From: an uncultured Opitutaceae bacterium
Lineage (GTDB): Bacteria; Verrucomicrobiota; Verrucomicrobiia; Opitutales; Opitutaceae
Reading direction: 5' to 3'
DNA length: 64,000 nucleotides
NCBI GenBank assembly: GCA_937889545.1
Contig: CALAOT010000117.1
Coordinates: forward strand, 62,001-126,000
A program made the position numbers and the translations under genes. The notes beneath the pieces were generated by a model. It did no database searches and had not been told where the DNA came from. It was given only the letters and a program-made list of their open reading frames with translations. How positions within the stretch are numbered: position 1 is the stretch's first letter; each line of letters starts with the position of its first letter. Below, in pieces: positions 29,078 to 37,570 of this stretch.

Positions 29078-30180
29078 AAATCGCCTACGTGATCGACAGC
29101 CTTGCGCTCAGCGGCGCGCAAAAGCACCTCGTGCAGCTGGTGCAGGGAATGCGGACGCGGGGGCACGAGGCCGTCGTCTATTGCCTGAACGACAAGGTGC
29201 ATCCGACGCGTCGCGCCGGGCTCATTGCGGCCGACGCGCGTGTGCGCGTGATCGGAAAGGCCCGGGTGGCATGCGGCGCTGCGGTCGTCCAGCTGGCCGC
29301 CGCAATGCGTCGCGAACAGACGGCCGTCGTCGTCACGGTCTTGTTTGTCAGCGACGTCGTGGGGCGGCTCGCAGGGCGGCTGGCCGGCGTGCCGGTGGTC
29401 ACATGCCTGCAAGCGCGCAACGTCAACTTCCAAGGCTGGCGCAAGGCGCTGCTGCGGGTGACCGCGGGGCTCAATTCATATACGATCTCAAACAGCCGCG
29501 CGGCCATAGCCTTCGCTGCGGAGCACGAAGGTGCCGACCCGGCGCGCTGCTATTATGTGCCCAATGCCATCCAGGTTCCTGCCGGTCTCCTCCCGGCTCC
29601 CGACTGGGGAAGCTGTGGCTGGCCCGAGCTCGTCGGCCAGCGCGTCATCGGCTCGGTCGGGCGCCTTGTCTCGCAGAAGGGCTACGATATCCTGCTGGCT
29701 GCATTTGCCCGCCTTGCCGCTTCGCACGGTGATGTGTCGTTATTGGTGGTGGGTTCAGGGCCGGCGGCGGCCCTAAACGCCGAGGCGAAGGTGCTGGGGC
29801 TCAACGGCCGGGTCGTCTTTGCGGGCGAGCGGGCCGACGTGCCGGCCTTGCTGCCCGGCCTGACGCTTTACGTTCAGCCTTCACGTTTCGAAGGCATGCC
29901 CAACGCCCTCATGGAGGCAATGGCCGCCGGGCTTCCGGTGGTGGCCTCGGCGGTGGATGGGATCACCGAACTGATCAACGACGGGGTTGATGGCTGGCTC
30001 GTGCCCCCGGGAGACGCAGCCACGCTTGCAGCGGTACTTACGAGGATACTCGACGATGCCCCTGGCAGCGGGAAAATGGGGATGCAGGCGCGGCGGACGG
30101 CAATCGAGAGGTTTTCGCTGGAGCGAATGATCGAGGCCTACGAGGAGATCCTTGGCCGGGCGTGCTCCAGGCGTTCGTGA
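29074..30180 (+). CDS. GT4 family glycosyltransferase
   Basis: A 368-residue GT-B enzyme starting MKIAYVIDSLALSGAQKHL, with GSVGRLVSQKGYDILL and the E-x7-E motif in PSRFEGMPNALMEAMAAGLPVV. The frame is open much further upstream inside the previous gene, but the ATGA overlap at 29074 and the family N-terminus fix the start. It probably acts directly before or after the preceding GT4 in assembling the repeat unit. Confidence 0.9.
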   Translation: MKIAYVIDSLALSGAQKHLVQLVQGMRTRGHEAVVYCLNDKVHPTRRAGLIAADARVRVIGKARVACGAAVVQLAAAMRREQTAVVVTVLFVSDVVGRLAGRLAGVPVVTCLQARNVNFQGWRKALLRVTAGLNSYTISNSRAAIAFAAEHEGADPARCYYVPNAIQVPAGLLPAPDWGSCGWPELVGQRVIGSVGRLVSQKGYDILLAAFARLAASHGDVSLLVVGSGPAAALNAEAKVLGLNGRVVFAGERADVPALLPGLTLYVQPSRFEGMPNALMEAMAAGLPVVASAVDGITELINDGVDGWLVPPGDAATLAAVLTRILDDAPGSGKMGMQARRTAIERFSLERMIEAYEEILGRACSRRS

Positions 30181-30199
30181 GCCCCTAGCGCTCCTTCCC

Positions 30200-31144
30200 A
30201 TGGCCAGAGTCCTTCTCACCGGCGGCGCTGGTTTTGTGGGCAGCCACACGGCGGAAGCCCTGCTCGCCGCGGGCCATGAGGTCGCCGGGATCGACAACCT
30301 GCGCACCGGTTGCGTGGAGAACCTGAGCTCATTCGCCGGGCACCCCGGCTGGCGGTTCTTCCGGCAGGACATCCTCGATGCCGAGAACTTCAATCGGGTA
30401 GTGCGCGAAGTGGCCCCGGATGTCGTCCTTCATTTCGCAGGTCTAGTGAGCGTGCCGGAAAGCATCGCGAACCCCGGGCTCAATTCCGAAATGAACGTGC
30501 GGGCGGTGCATGTCATGATCGACGCCGCGGTCATGGCCGGAGTGCGCCGAGTCATTTTCGCCTCATCGGCGGCGGTGTATGGTGATTCAACCGCCGTGCC
30601 ACTGGACGAGCATTCGCCGACCCGGCCGGTAAGTCCTTATGGCGAGGCGAAGCTGGCGGGTGAGGCCCTGGTTCTTGGACGGGGCAGGACCCTGGGATTT
30701 GAGCCGGTGTGCCTGCGCTACTTCAACATCTATGGCCCGCGCCAGCACCGAGACTCGCCCTACAGTGGCGTCGTCTCACGCTTCCTCGATCGGTTGCGGG
30801 CAGGCCAGCCGCTGGTGATATTCGGCGACGGCCGGCAGACCCGCGATTTCATCCATGTCCGCGACGTGGCGCGCGCCAATGTGGTCGCAGCTTGCGACCC
30901 GGGGCCGCTGGCCGGGATTTTCAATATCTGTTCGGGCAGCGAGGTCGCGGTAAACGACCTTGCCGCGGCCTTGCAGCGGCAGTTCCTGTCGCGCCTCGAT
31001 CCTATCTTTGAGCCCGGGCGGTCGGGAGACGTCAAGAGGTCCGCTGGAAATCCGACCCGGGCCCGAGAGATATTGGGGTTCTCCGCCCGCATCGCATTGG
31101 CAGCCGGGTTGAGCGAATTTGAAGGAAATTCGGTTGCGCCGTGA
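30200..31144 (+). CDS. UDP-glucose 4-epimerase-like NAD-dependent epimerase
   Basis: A 314-residue extended SDR. It has MARVLLTGGAGFVGSH with the GxxGxxG motif, LHFAGLVSVPES, ASSAAVYGDS with the catalytic Ser segment, SPYGEAKLAGE with the Tyr-Lys pair, and RYFNIYGPRQ. This is the GalE/WbpP-like group (UDP-Glc, UDP-GlcNAc or UDP-GlcA 4-epimerases). The start is the ATG at 30200, 19 bp after the GT4 stop, although the frame is open from 30152. Cytoplasmic nucleotide-sugar supply; the exact substrate is undetermined. Confidence 0.88.
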   Translation: MARVLLTGGAGFVGSHTAEALLAAGHEVAGIDNLRTGCVENLSSFAGHPGWRFFRQDILDAENFNRVVREVAPDVVLHFAGLVSVPESIANPGLNSEMNVRAVHVMIDAAVMAGVRRVIFASSAAVYGDSTAVPLDEHSPTRPVSPYGEAKLAGEALVLGRGRTLGFEPVCLRYFNIYGPRQHRDSPYSGVVSRFLDRLRAGQPLVIFGDGRQTRDFIHVRDVARANVVAACDPGPLAGIFNICSGSEVAVNDLAAALQRQFLSRLDPIFEPGRSGDVKRSAGNPTRAREILGFSARIALAAGLSEFEGNSVAP

Positions 31145-31325
31145 GTCACGGCGGCGAGTCCAGCTGCGCACTTGTCCCCACGAAAAAACAGCAGCGGACG
31201 AATGATTCGGATTCACGAAACTTGGGATGATCCGCTTGTGCTGCGCCAGGGCGTCGAGCCGGCGGCCCTCATGGATGCAGGTTAACTGGTGCATTGGCCG
31301 CGGGCCTCGTCGAAATCGGCAAATT

Positions 31326-31418
31326 ATGCTACTCCATTGGAAGGAATCATGGTGGACGCTCATCAATCCCATCGCGAGCAGGCGCCGGTTGCATCGCCAG
31401 CGCCCAGTGTTTCGATAG
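31326..31418 (+). pseudogene. Relict 5' end of a second wzm gene
   Basis: A 30-codon frame starting ATG at 31326 encodes MLLHWKESWW... ending LHRQRPVFR. It aligns without gaps to the first 30 residues of the intact Wzm at 32275 (MLLYQKESWW... LYRQRNLLR), with 16 of 30 identical, and DNA similarity is visible too. It then stops. The GT2 gene at 31349 starts inside it in another frame, so the N-terminal 20-odd residues of that GT2 are written over a former wzm start. A chance match at this length and register is unlikely. Confidence 0.75.
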
Positions 31419-32185
31419 TAATGCCCGCATATCAGGCCGCCGGCACGATCGCCCGTGCGGTGGCCAGCGTGCTCGCCCAGACTTTGGCGGACTGGGAGCT
31501 CATTGTGGTGGATGACGGTTCAAGCGATGCCACAACCGCCGCGGTGCATGCGGCCGCCAAGGGTGACCCCCGTGTTTTCGTGAGGCGATTGAGCAAGAAC
31601 ATCGGCGCGGCGGCAGCTTTGAATATCGGATGGCGCAGCAGCCGGGCGGAATTGGTCGCCATACTTGACGCTGATGACATCGCCTTACCCGAGAGGCTGG
31701 CGCAGCAGCGGAAGTCTCTGGAGGGGCAACCGAACATCAGTGCGTTGGGCGCAGCCGCCCATTTTGTGGATTCGCGCGGGAAACTTTTGCGGACGGTCAT
31801 ACAGCCACCCGATCACTCGGCCTTGCAGCGGCGGCGCTGGTATCGAAACCCGTTCATTCATTCCACGGTGATGATGCGGAGGACATTCTTGAAAGCGACG
31901 GGCGGCTATGCAGATGGATTGCCACTGATCTATGATTATGACCTATGGATGCGCGGCTTTTTTCTTGGCGGTTTTGAGTATGCGAACCTGCCAGAGCCTC
32001 TGGTCCTTTACACGACGCAGCCCATTCAGCGTTGGGCAATGGTTCGAGCGGGTGCCCGGGTGCGGCTGCGCGCGGGCGCCCGGGAAGGACGGCTGCTAAG
32101 GGCGTGCTGGGCCGCCACGCGCGTCCTAACGGAAGGCGCGGTCGAGCAGACCGGAATCTTCTCCTGGCTGCATCGCCGGCCTTGA
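31349..32185 (+). CDS. GT2 family glycosyltransferase
   Basis: A 278-residue GT-A enzyme: SIVMPAYQAAGTIARAV, LIVVDDGSSD, and VAILDADDIALPERL with the metal-binding DxDD; then FIHSTVMMRR and a YDYDLWMRGF segment typical of this subgroup. The C-terminus is basic and short. The start ATG at 31349 has AAGGA five bases upstream. Its first 23 codons overlap, in another frame, the wzm relict, so its N-terminal residues before SIVMPAYQ are probably not ancestral. The next gene (Wzm) follows after 89 bp. Confidence 0.88.
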   Translation: MVDAHQSHREQAPVASPAPSVSIVMPAYQAAGTIARAVASVLAQTLADWELIVVDDGSSDATTAAVHAAAKGDPRVFVRRLSKNIGAAAALNIGWRSSRAELVAILDADDIALPERLAQQRKSLEGQPNISALGAAAHFVDSRGKLLRTVIQPPDHSALQRRRWYRNPFIHSTVMMRRTFLKATGGYADGLPLIYDYDLWMRGFFLGGFEYANLPEPLVLYTTQPIQRWAMVRAGARVRLRAGAREGRLLRACWAATRVLTEGAVEQTGIFSWLHRRP

Positions 32186-32274
32186 AGCACGGCGGCAATT
32201 GCTGTACCACTCGAACGTGCTTGTATTGAGAAAGTTGAGCCGCACTTCCTGACCACGATAATTGATTCTCCCTC

Positions 32275-33114
32275 ATGCTGCTCTATCAGAAAGAATCGTG
32301 GTGGTCACTCGTGAGCCCACTCAACCTGGTGCGCAAGCTATACCGCCAAAGAAACCTCCTGCGGCAGTTTACCTGGAGGAATATCGAGATCCAGCACAAG
32401 GGCAGCACGCTGGGGCTGTTCTGGTCGGTGTTGAGCCCGCTGCTCCTGTTCGCCGTCTACGCCTTTGTCTTTGTCGTGATCTTTAACGGCCGTTTTGGTG
32501 TCGTGCCGACGGAAACGCGGGTGGACTACGCCATCGGGCTGTTTCTCGGACTGGCACTGCTCCAGCTTTTCCAGGAGGCGCTGACGGTCTCACCGCTGTC
32601 GGTCGTGCAAAACCCGAACTATGTTAAAAAGGTGGTTTTCCCGGTCGAGATCCTGCCGGTCGCCGCTTTCGGGGCCGCCCTTTTCCGCTGCCTCGTTTCG
32701 CTGGGACTGGTCATGGTCGCCTGCGTGTTCTGGGGGCCGGGCTTGAGTTCAACCGCGTGGTGGCTGCCATTCATTGTGGTAATGCTCGGTCTTCTGTCCC
32801 TGGGCATTGGCTGGATCCTGGCTGCCCTGGGGGTATTCGTGCGCGACCTGGTGCCGTTGATGCAGTTCTTCTCGATATTGCTGATGTTCATTAGCGCGGT
32901 CTTCTACTCTGGGGACCAGATCCCACATGCCTTTGCGTTCCTCCGGTTGAGCCCCCTGCTTATAGTGATCGAGTCGGGCAGGGCCGCGCTGCTCTGGCAT
33001 ATCCAGCCCGCCGCCGGCAACCTCGTCTATCTCGGGATAGTTAGCGTGGCGACCTGCATTCTTGGCCACGCGTTCTTCTGTGCCGTCAAGCCGGCGTTTG
33101 CCGATGTGGTATGA
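32275..33114 (+). CDS. wzm: Polysaccharide ABC transporter permease Wzm
   Basis: A 279-residue ABC-2 permease with six hydrophobic segments. The start is RQFTWRNIEIQHKGSTLGLFWSVL-like, the standard Wzm/TagG N-terminal amphipathic segment, with PVEILPVAAF mid-protein and FYSGDQIP in the last third. It forms the membrane channel that exports a lipid-linked polysaccharide made in the cytoplasm. The stop overlaps the Wzt start (ATGA at 33111), as is usual for the pair. Confidence 0.94.
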   Translation: MLLYQKESWWSLVSPLNLVRKLYRQRNLLRQFTWRNIEIQHKGSTLGLFWSVLSPLLLFAVYAFVFVVIFNGRFGVVPTETRVDYAIGLFLGLALLQLFQEALTVSPLSVVQNPNYVKKVVFPVEILPVAAFGAALFRCLVSLGLVMVACVFWGPGLSSTAWWLPFIVVMLGLLSLGIGWILAALGVFVRDLVPLMQFFSILLMFISAVFYSGDQIPHAFAFLRLSPLLIVIESGRAALLWHIQPAAGNLVYLGIVSVATCILGHAFFCAVKPAFADVV

Positions 33115-34640
33115 CGCAGGAGCCGGTCATCAAGGTCCGTGGCGTCAGCAAGGCCTACCGAATCTGCCATAGCCCGGCGGCGCGGCTAAAGGCGATCGGC
33201 CTGCATGCGGCGAAGCATTTGGTTCCGCCCCTCTGGGAACGCTTTACGGCCGCGCAGGAACAATGCTACCGGAACTTTTACGCGCTCAGCGATATCTCGC
33301 TCGATATTTGCCGCGGCGAGGCGGTGGGCATCATCGGACGCAACGGCTCGGGCAAATCGACGCTGCTTCAGATCATCGCGGGGACGCTGACACCCACTTC
33401 GGGAACGGTTGAGATTTTCGGGCGCGTCGCCGCGCTGTTGGAATTGGGTTCCGGCTTCAACTCGGAGTTCACGGGGCGCGAAAACGTGTTCATCAATGCC
33501 TCAATCCTGGGCCTGAGCGACGGCCAGGTGAGGGAGCGTTTTCCGAGCATCGCCGCGTTTGCCGACATCGGGGAATTCATGGATGAACCGGTGAAAATCT
33601 ATTCGAACGGCATGGTAATGCGCCTGGCCTTCGCGGTGTGCGCCCATGTGGATGCCGACGTGCTGATCATCGACGAGGCGCTTGCCGTCGGTGACGCCCA
33701 ATTCCAGCTCAAGTGCGCCCGCGCTATCGACCGTTTTCTTGAGGAGAACAGGACTCTGCTTTTCGTCTCGCATGACGCTTCGATGGTGAAGCGTCTGTGC
33801 AGGCGAGCGATCCTGCTGAATCAGGGGCATCAACTCTATGTGGGTGTGCCCAACGATGTTGTGAATCTTTACTCAAAGCTCACCGCTGCCGGAGGTTTGG
33901 CCGAATCCATCGCCCCTGACATCGCGGCCCTTAGGAAGAACGCGACCGCGAAACCCGTCGGCCCGGCAACGGGCCCGGACGCTCCCAAGGAGCCGCGAGA
34001 AACGGCAGCCCACAGGAATCCGGAGCCGGAAGCGGCCGATTCCGCGCAACTGCACCGCAAATTGAAGGCATTGGAGATTGCGCTCGCCGCCCACCCACGA
34101 AGGACCGAGGTGGAGGAGAAGATGCGGGCATTGCTGTCCGAGGAGTGCAGGCCGACGCAGGGCATCGGGCAGGAGTTCGCTTACGGAGGAGCTCTGGGAC
34201 GCATCCATGAGGTGGCTGCGCTGGACGCGGACGGCCAGCCCCGCACATGGTTTCAAACGGGGGAACCGGTTGTCGTTCGCATGCTGGTGGAGTCGTTTGC
34301 CGACTACCCTGATCCGATCTTGGCCCTGACGATCAAGAACACGACGGGAATGGAGATATACGGAACCAATACCTTTGCCAGCAACCAGCCCAGTGGCCCG
34401 ATAGCAAAGGGCGAGCGGCGCGAGGCCCTGTTCCGCTTCAACCTGAGCCTCATGCCCGGGCACTACTTCCTGTCCTTCGGGTTCACCCACTTCATCGGCG
34501 ATGAACTCGTGATCCTGCACCGCCGGTACGATGCGATCAAAATCGAGGTTCATGGCCGAGACAGAACGTTCGGGATAGCCAACCTGGACGCCGTCATCGA
34601 AACGCGGTCCCCCGCCGCCGCGGAGCCCGATCATTCATGA
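33111..34640 (+). CDS. wzt: Polysaccharide ABC transporter ATPase Wzt with C-terminal sugar-recognition domain
   Basis: A 509-residue protein. ATPase domain: Walker A GRNGSGKST at 76-84, signature YSNGM near 164-168 (usual form YSSGM, so one substitution), Walker B VLIIDE at 184-189 and switch His in VSHDAS near 221. A linker rich in Ala/Pro/Glu (about 270-340) leads to a beta-sandwich domain (about 355-505, AYGGALGRIHEVAALD to the end) of the Wzt C-terminal type. In the E. coli O8/O9a transporters that domain binds the modified end of the chain, which makes the transporter specific. The next gene starts at ATGA 34637. Confidence 0.94.
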   Translation: MTQEPVIKVRGVSKAYRICHSPAARLKAIGLHAAKHLVPPLWERFTAAQEQCYRNFYALSDISLDICRGEAVGIIGRNGSGKSTLLQIIAGTLTPTSGTVEIFGRVAALLELGSGFNSEFTGRENVFINASILGLSDGQVRERFPSIAAFADIGEFMDEPVKIYSNGMVMRLAFAVCAHVDADVLIIDEALAVGDAQFQLKCARAIDRFLEENRTLLFVSHDASMVKRLCRRAILLNQGHQLYVGVPNDVVNLYSKLTAAGGLAESIAPDIAALRKNATAKPVGPATGPDAPKEPRETAAHRNPEPEAADSAQLHRKLKALEIALAAHPRRTEVEEKMRALLSEECRPTQGIGQEFAYGGALGRIHEVAALDADGQPRTWFQTGEPVVVRMLVESFADYPDPILALTIKNTTGMEIYGTNTFASNQPSGPIAKGERREALFRFNLSLMPGHYFLSFGFTHFIGDELVILHRRYDAIKIEVHGRDRTFGIANLDAVIETRSPAAAEPDHS

Positions 34641-35641
34641 CCACGTTTCGGCACAAGGGCAGAACGGTGACGCTGAACCCCGGGGCAACGTGGTGCGATG
34701 AGAAGATCGGAGACCGATACCGCGACACCCCCTCGGATGAAATGGCCGCATTGCTTCGGCAAATCGAAACGGGCACCCCATGGCGGAAGGCCGTCGCCCA
34801 GGAATATGAGGCGCGGTTCCCCTGGCTATATCAGATAGTGACCTCGCCCAAGAGGAGCCTGTTCTTTCGCCAGCATCCCCCTTCGCCCGGATCGCGCATA
34901 CTCGACATCGGCTCGGGGTGGGGGCAGGTGGCGCTTCCACTGGCAAAGTCAGCCAAGGTCACCGCCCTGGAACCCACTCCCGAAAGGCTCGCGTTCATTC
35001 GAGCCGCGGCCAGGCAAGATGGCGTCGAGGGGAACCTATGCTTCATGCAGGCGGACTTCCTCGATGTTGAATTCGATACAAAGTTTGACCTGACCTGCTG
35101 CATCGGGGTGCTGGAGTGGGTGCCCAAATTCAGGGAAGGAGATCCCTATGAGCTGCAGGTCCAGTTCCTCAGAAAAGCCCGCCAAGCACTTACGCCAGAC
35201 GGCAGCCTGATTCTGGGGATCGAGAACCGCCTCGGGCTAAAATACATCCTCGGGGCGGTGGACGATCATATCGGGACACCGCTGATTGCGGTCTACGATC
35301 GGCTGCTTGCCGGGCGCAAGTGGCGCGAGAAGACCGGTCAGCTCCTGCGAAGCTACACCTATACGCGGGCTGAACTCGGGGCGATGCTGGCGAAGGCCGG
35401 CTTTGGGCGTGTGAGGTTCCATGCCGCCTTTCCCGACTACAAGCTGCCTGAGGTTATCCTGCCGGCGGGAGATTCGGTAAACGCCTTCTTCATGCAGGGG
35501 AGATTCATAGAGGAACATGATGGCACCACCGGGCAGAAGCTCGGCCTGCAGGGCGAGCTAAAATCCCACTACCGCTCACTTGCCGAGCTCAATGTCGCGC
35601 ATGAGTTCGTCCCGAGCTTTTTTGCCGTGGCGCAGAGCTAA
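34637..35641 (+). CDS. Class I SAM-dependent methyltransferase, possible chain-end methylase
   Basis: A 334-residue protein with SAM loop ILDIGSGWGQVAL at 88-100, acidic TALEPTPERL and LTCCIGVLEWVPKF in the motif-IV region, followed by a C-terminal helical and beta part of about 150 residues. The start overlaps the Wzt stop. In E. coli O9a and similar systems the chain terminator WbdD joins a methyltransferase and a kinase in one protein. Here a methyltransferase gene and a kinase-like coiled-coil gene follow Wzt directly, so a chain-capping role is a good inference. A simple sugar O-methylase is the alternative. Confidence 0.85.
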   Translation: MTTFRHKGRTVTLNPGATWCDEKIGDRYRDTPSDEMAALLRQIETGTPWRKAVAQEYEARFPWLYQIVTSPKRSLFFRQHPPSPGSRILDIGSGWGQVALPLAKSAKVTALEPTPERLAFIRAAARQDGVEGNLCFMQADFLDVEFDTKFDLTCCIGVLEWVPKFREGDPYELQVQFLRKARQALTPDGSLILGIENRLGLKYILGAVDDHIGTPLIAVYDRLLAGRKWREKTGQLLRSYTYTRAELGAMLAKAGFGRVRFHAAFPDYKLPEVILPAGDSVNAFFMQGRFIEEHDGTTGQKLGLQGELKSHYRSLAELNVAHEFVPSFFAVAQS

Positions 35642-35661
35642 TCGAGGAAGGCCAACGGACC

Positions 35662-37503
35662 TTGAAAGAACCAACATCAAATCGGATCGAGGCTTTAGGC
35701 GGCTCCTTGACCCCGGAGATCGTCGGCCGGGAGCTTGTGAAGGCCGGGATCGTTTCCGACCCGGGCGCCCTTCGCCTTGAGCCAATTCCGCGGAACCCGG
35801 AGCGGCGCGACTATCTGGCCCGCGCCTCGTTCCGGGTCCTTGGCGGGAGCCGCATCGTGTGCCATCTGACGGTCGGCGCGAACCTTGAGGACCTCTGGAT
35901 GAGATCGCGGGATTTCGCGGCCGCCTGCCCGGATATCGCGGCCCACCCGCTCTTCCTGCACCGTGCCGGAGACACCGATTACCTTGGCGTCGAATACATC
36001 GAGGGCACGGACTTTGAAACACTCGCGTTGCAGGGTCGGGTGAAGGCGGCAAAGGCAAGCGAGCTCATGAAGAGCGTCGTGTCCTGCTTGGAGGGCACGT
36101 TTCAGGATTCCACGGTTTCCGCCGCGCTGGAGGAGATGGAGGCCCTGTTTGCCTCGCTCAGCGAATCGCCGGTGTTCGGCGGCCTCGACCGGCGTTTCCT
36201 TGAGGAATTCGTGTTTCCGCTTATCCGCCAGGGCGTGCGCGCATCGCCTGCGCAGGCGCGCTGGACCAATGGCGATTTCATCCCATGCAACGTCCGCATC
36301 GATCTGCAGGGGCGCTCCCGCCTGGTGGACTATGAGTTTGCCCGCCGCACTCATTTCCACGGGGAAGATGCATTGCGCTGGTCGTTCTTCAGCAAAGGAC
36401 TGCCGAAGGAATTCCGCAGCATCGCGCCTTTTGACGATAGTTCGTGCGTGGGAAGCGCGTGGTTGGAAGCCTATTTCCTGCTCCGGCAGATGCACCTTAG
36501 CGCGGAGACAAGCGGAAGCGCACTGGCCGTGGGCAACACAGCTTCATATATCCGCGACCGGTTGCTTCACCTGGTCTCAGCGTATCATAACGGCTTCCAG
36601 TCCAGCCTGTTCTACAAGGCGATATTCGCCCAGCTTTCCAAGGGCTCCGGGGATTCACCCAGCGGCATGGCTCAGCTTTTCTGGAGCGCAGACGGGACGT
36701 TTAGCGAAGACCGGTCTTCGCGGCTTCAACTTCCCTACGACAGGAAAACTATTCTGCGTTTTAAACTGCCGCCACTTTCGGGCCCTCTGCACCTGCGCTT
36801 CGACCCCGTCGACGCGGCGGCCCTTGTTCACATCTCGGCTTTGCGCGTGCATTTGCCACGGACCGATCAAACGCTGCTCGCGATCGACGGCCAGACTGGC
36901 TGGCAAGGATTGGGAGTTTGCCCCGGCATGCACCGCCTGTCGGATACGCAGGAATTCAATTCGCTTAGCTGGAGCACGGATCCCTTCCTATTGCTGCCCG
37001 TCCTGGATTTGGGTCCGGCCGAACAGGAGGTCGCCGTCGATATCGGTATACGCTTTACTCCCAAACTGGAAGGTCTTCCGTCTCTGCTTGCGCCGCCTGC
37101 ACCGGCTGAACCCGCCCAAACCCGCCAGCAGCCCGAATCCCCTGAGGCGGGCGCCGGCCCCCTCAAGGCCATCGAGGTCCTTCAGGGCGATTTGATGACC
37201 ACCGCCATCCGGGCAGCCGAGCTGCGCAAGTCCCTTGCCCGACTTGAGGAAGGCGGACGGAACCTGGCGGCGCTGGAGGCGGCCGTGGCTGAACTGGCGA
37301 CGAACAACCGCACTTATGTGGAGTCTCTACTTGCTCAGAACGATGAGATTCGGCGGCTGGAGGCGGTCAACCGGGTCGTCGGCGAGGCTTTGGTCGAATT
37401 GCGAGATCAGCTAACCGCTTCCCAGCGATGGCTGGGTGAATTGAGAAACCGCGCATTGGTGCGCCTTTCATTGGCGATACACCGGGAAAAATGGCCGTTA
37501 TGA
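35662..37503 (+). CDS. Kinase-like (APH/WbdD-type) protein with beta domain and C-terminal coiled coil
   Basis: A 613-residue protein from a TTG at 35662 with GGAAGG about ten bases upstream. Residues 50-330 look like an aminoglycoside-phosphotransferase/choline-kinase fold: the catalytic loop is TNGDFIPCN at 202-210 (Asp205, Asn210; Asn in place of the usual His) and LVDYEFA at 221-227 supplies the metal-binding Asp223. Residues 350-490 are beta-rich. Residues about 500-600 have heptad-like Leu/Ala/Glu spacing and should form a coiled coil. Kinase plus coiled coil after Wzt and a methyltransferase matches WbdD, where the coiled coil sets chain length. Catalytic activity is not shown. Confidence 0.75.
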   Translation: MKEPTSNRIEALGGSLTPEIVGRELVKAGIVSDPGALRLEPIPRNPERRDYLARASFRVLGGSRIVCHLTVGANLEDLWMRSRDFAAACPDIAAHPLFLHRAGDTDYLGVEYIEGTDFETLALQGRVKAAKASELMKSVVSCLEGTFQDSTVSAALEEMEALFASLSESPVFGGLDRRFLEEFVFPLIRQGVRASPAQARWTNGDFIPCNVRIDLQGRSRLVDYEFARRTHFHGEDALRWSFFSKGLPKEFRSIAPFDDSSCVGSAWLEAYFLLRQMHLSAETSGSALAVGNTASYIRDRLLHLVSAYHNGFQSSLFYKAIFAQLSKGSGDSPSGMAQLFWSADGTFSEDRSSRLQLPYDRKTILRFKLPPLSGPLHLRFDPVDAAALVHISALRVHLPRTDQTLLAIDGQTGWQGLGVCPGMHRLSDTQEFNSLSWSTDPFLLLPVLDLGPAEQEVAVDIGIRFTPKLEGLPSLLAPPAPAEPAQTRQQPESPEAGAGPLKAIEVLQGDLMTTAIRAAELRKSLARLEEGGRNLAALEAAVAELATNNRTYVESLLAQNDEIRRLEAVNRVVGEALVELRDQLTASQRWLGELRNRALVRLSLAIHREKWPL

Positions 37504-37570
37504 AGGCACGCATTGCCCCCGGGACTCGATTTCGGCGTTACGACACAGGACCAGTCCATTCCCTTTCTCC

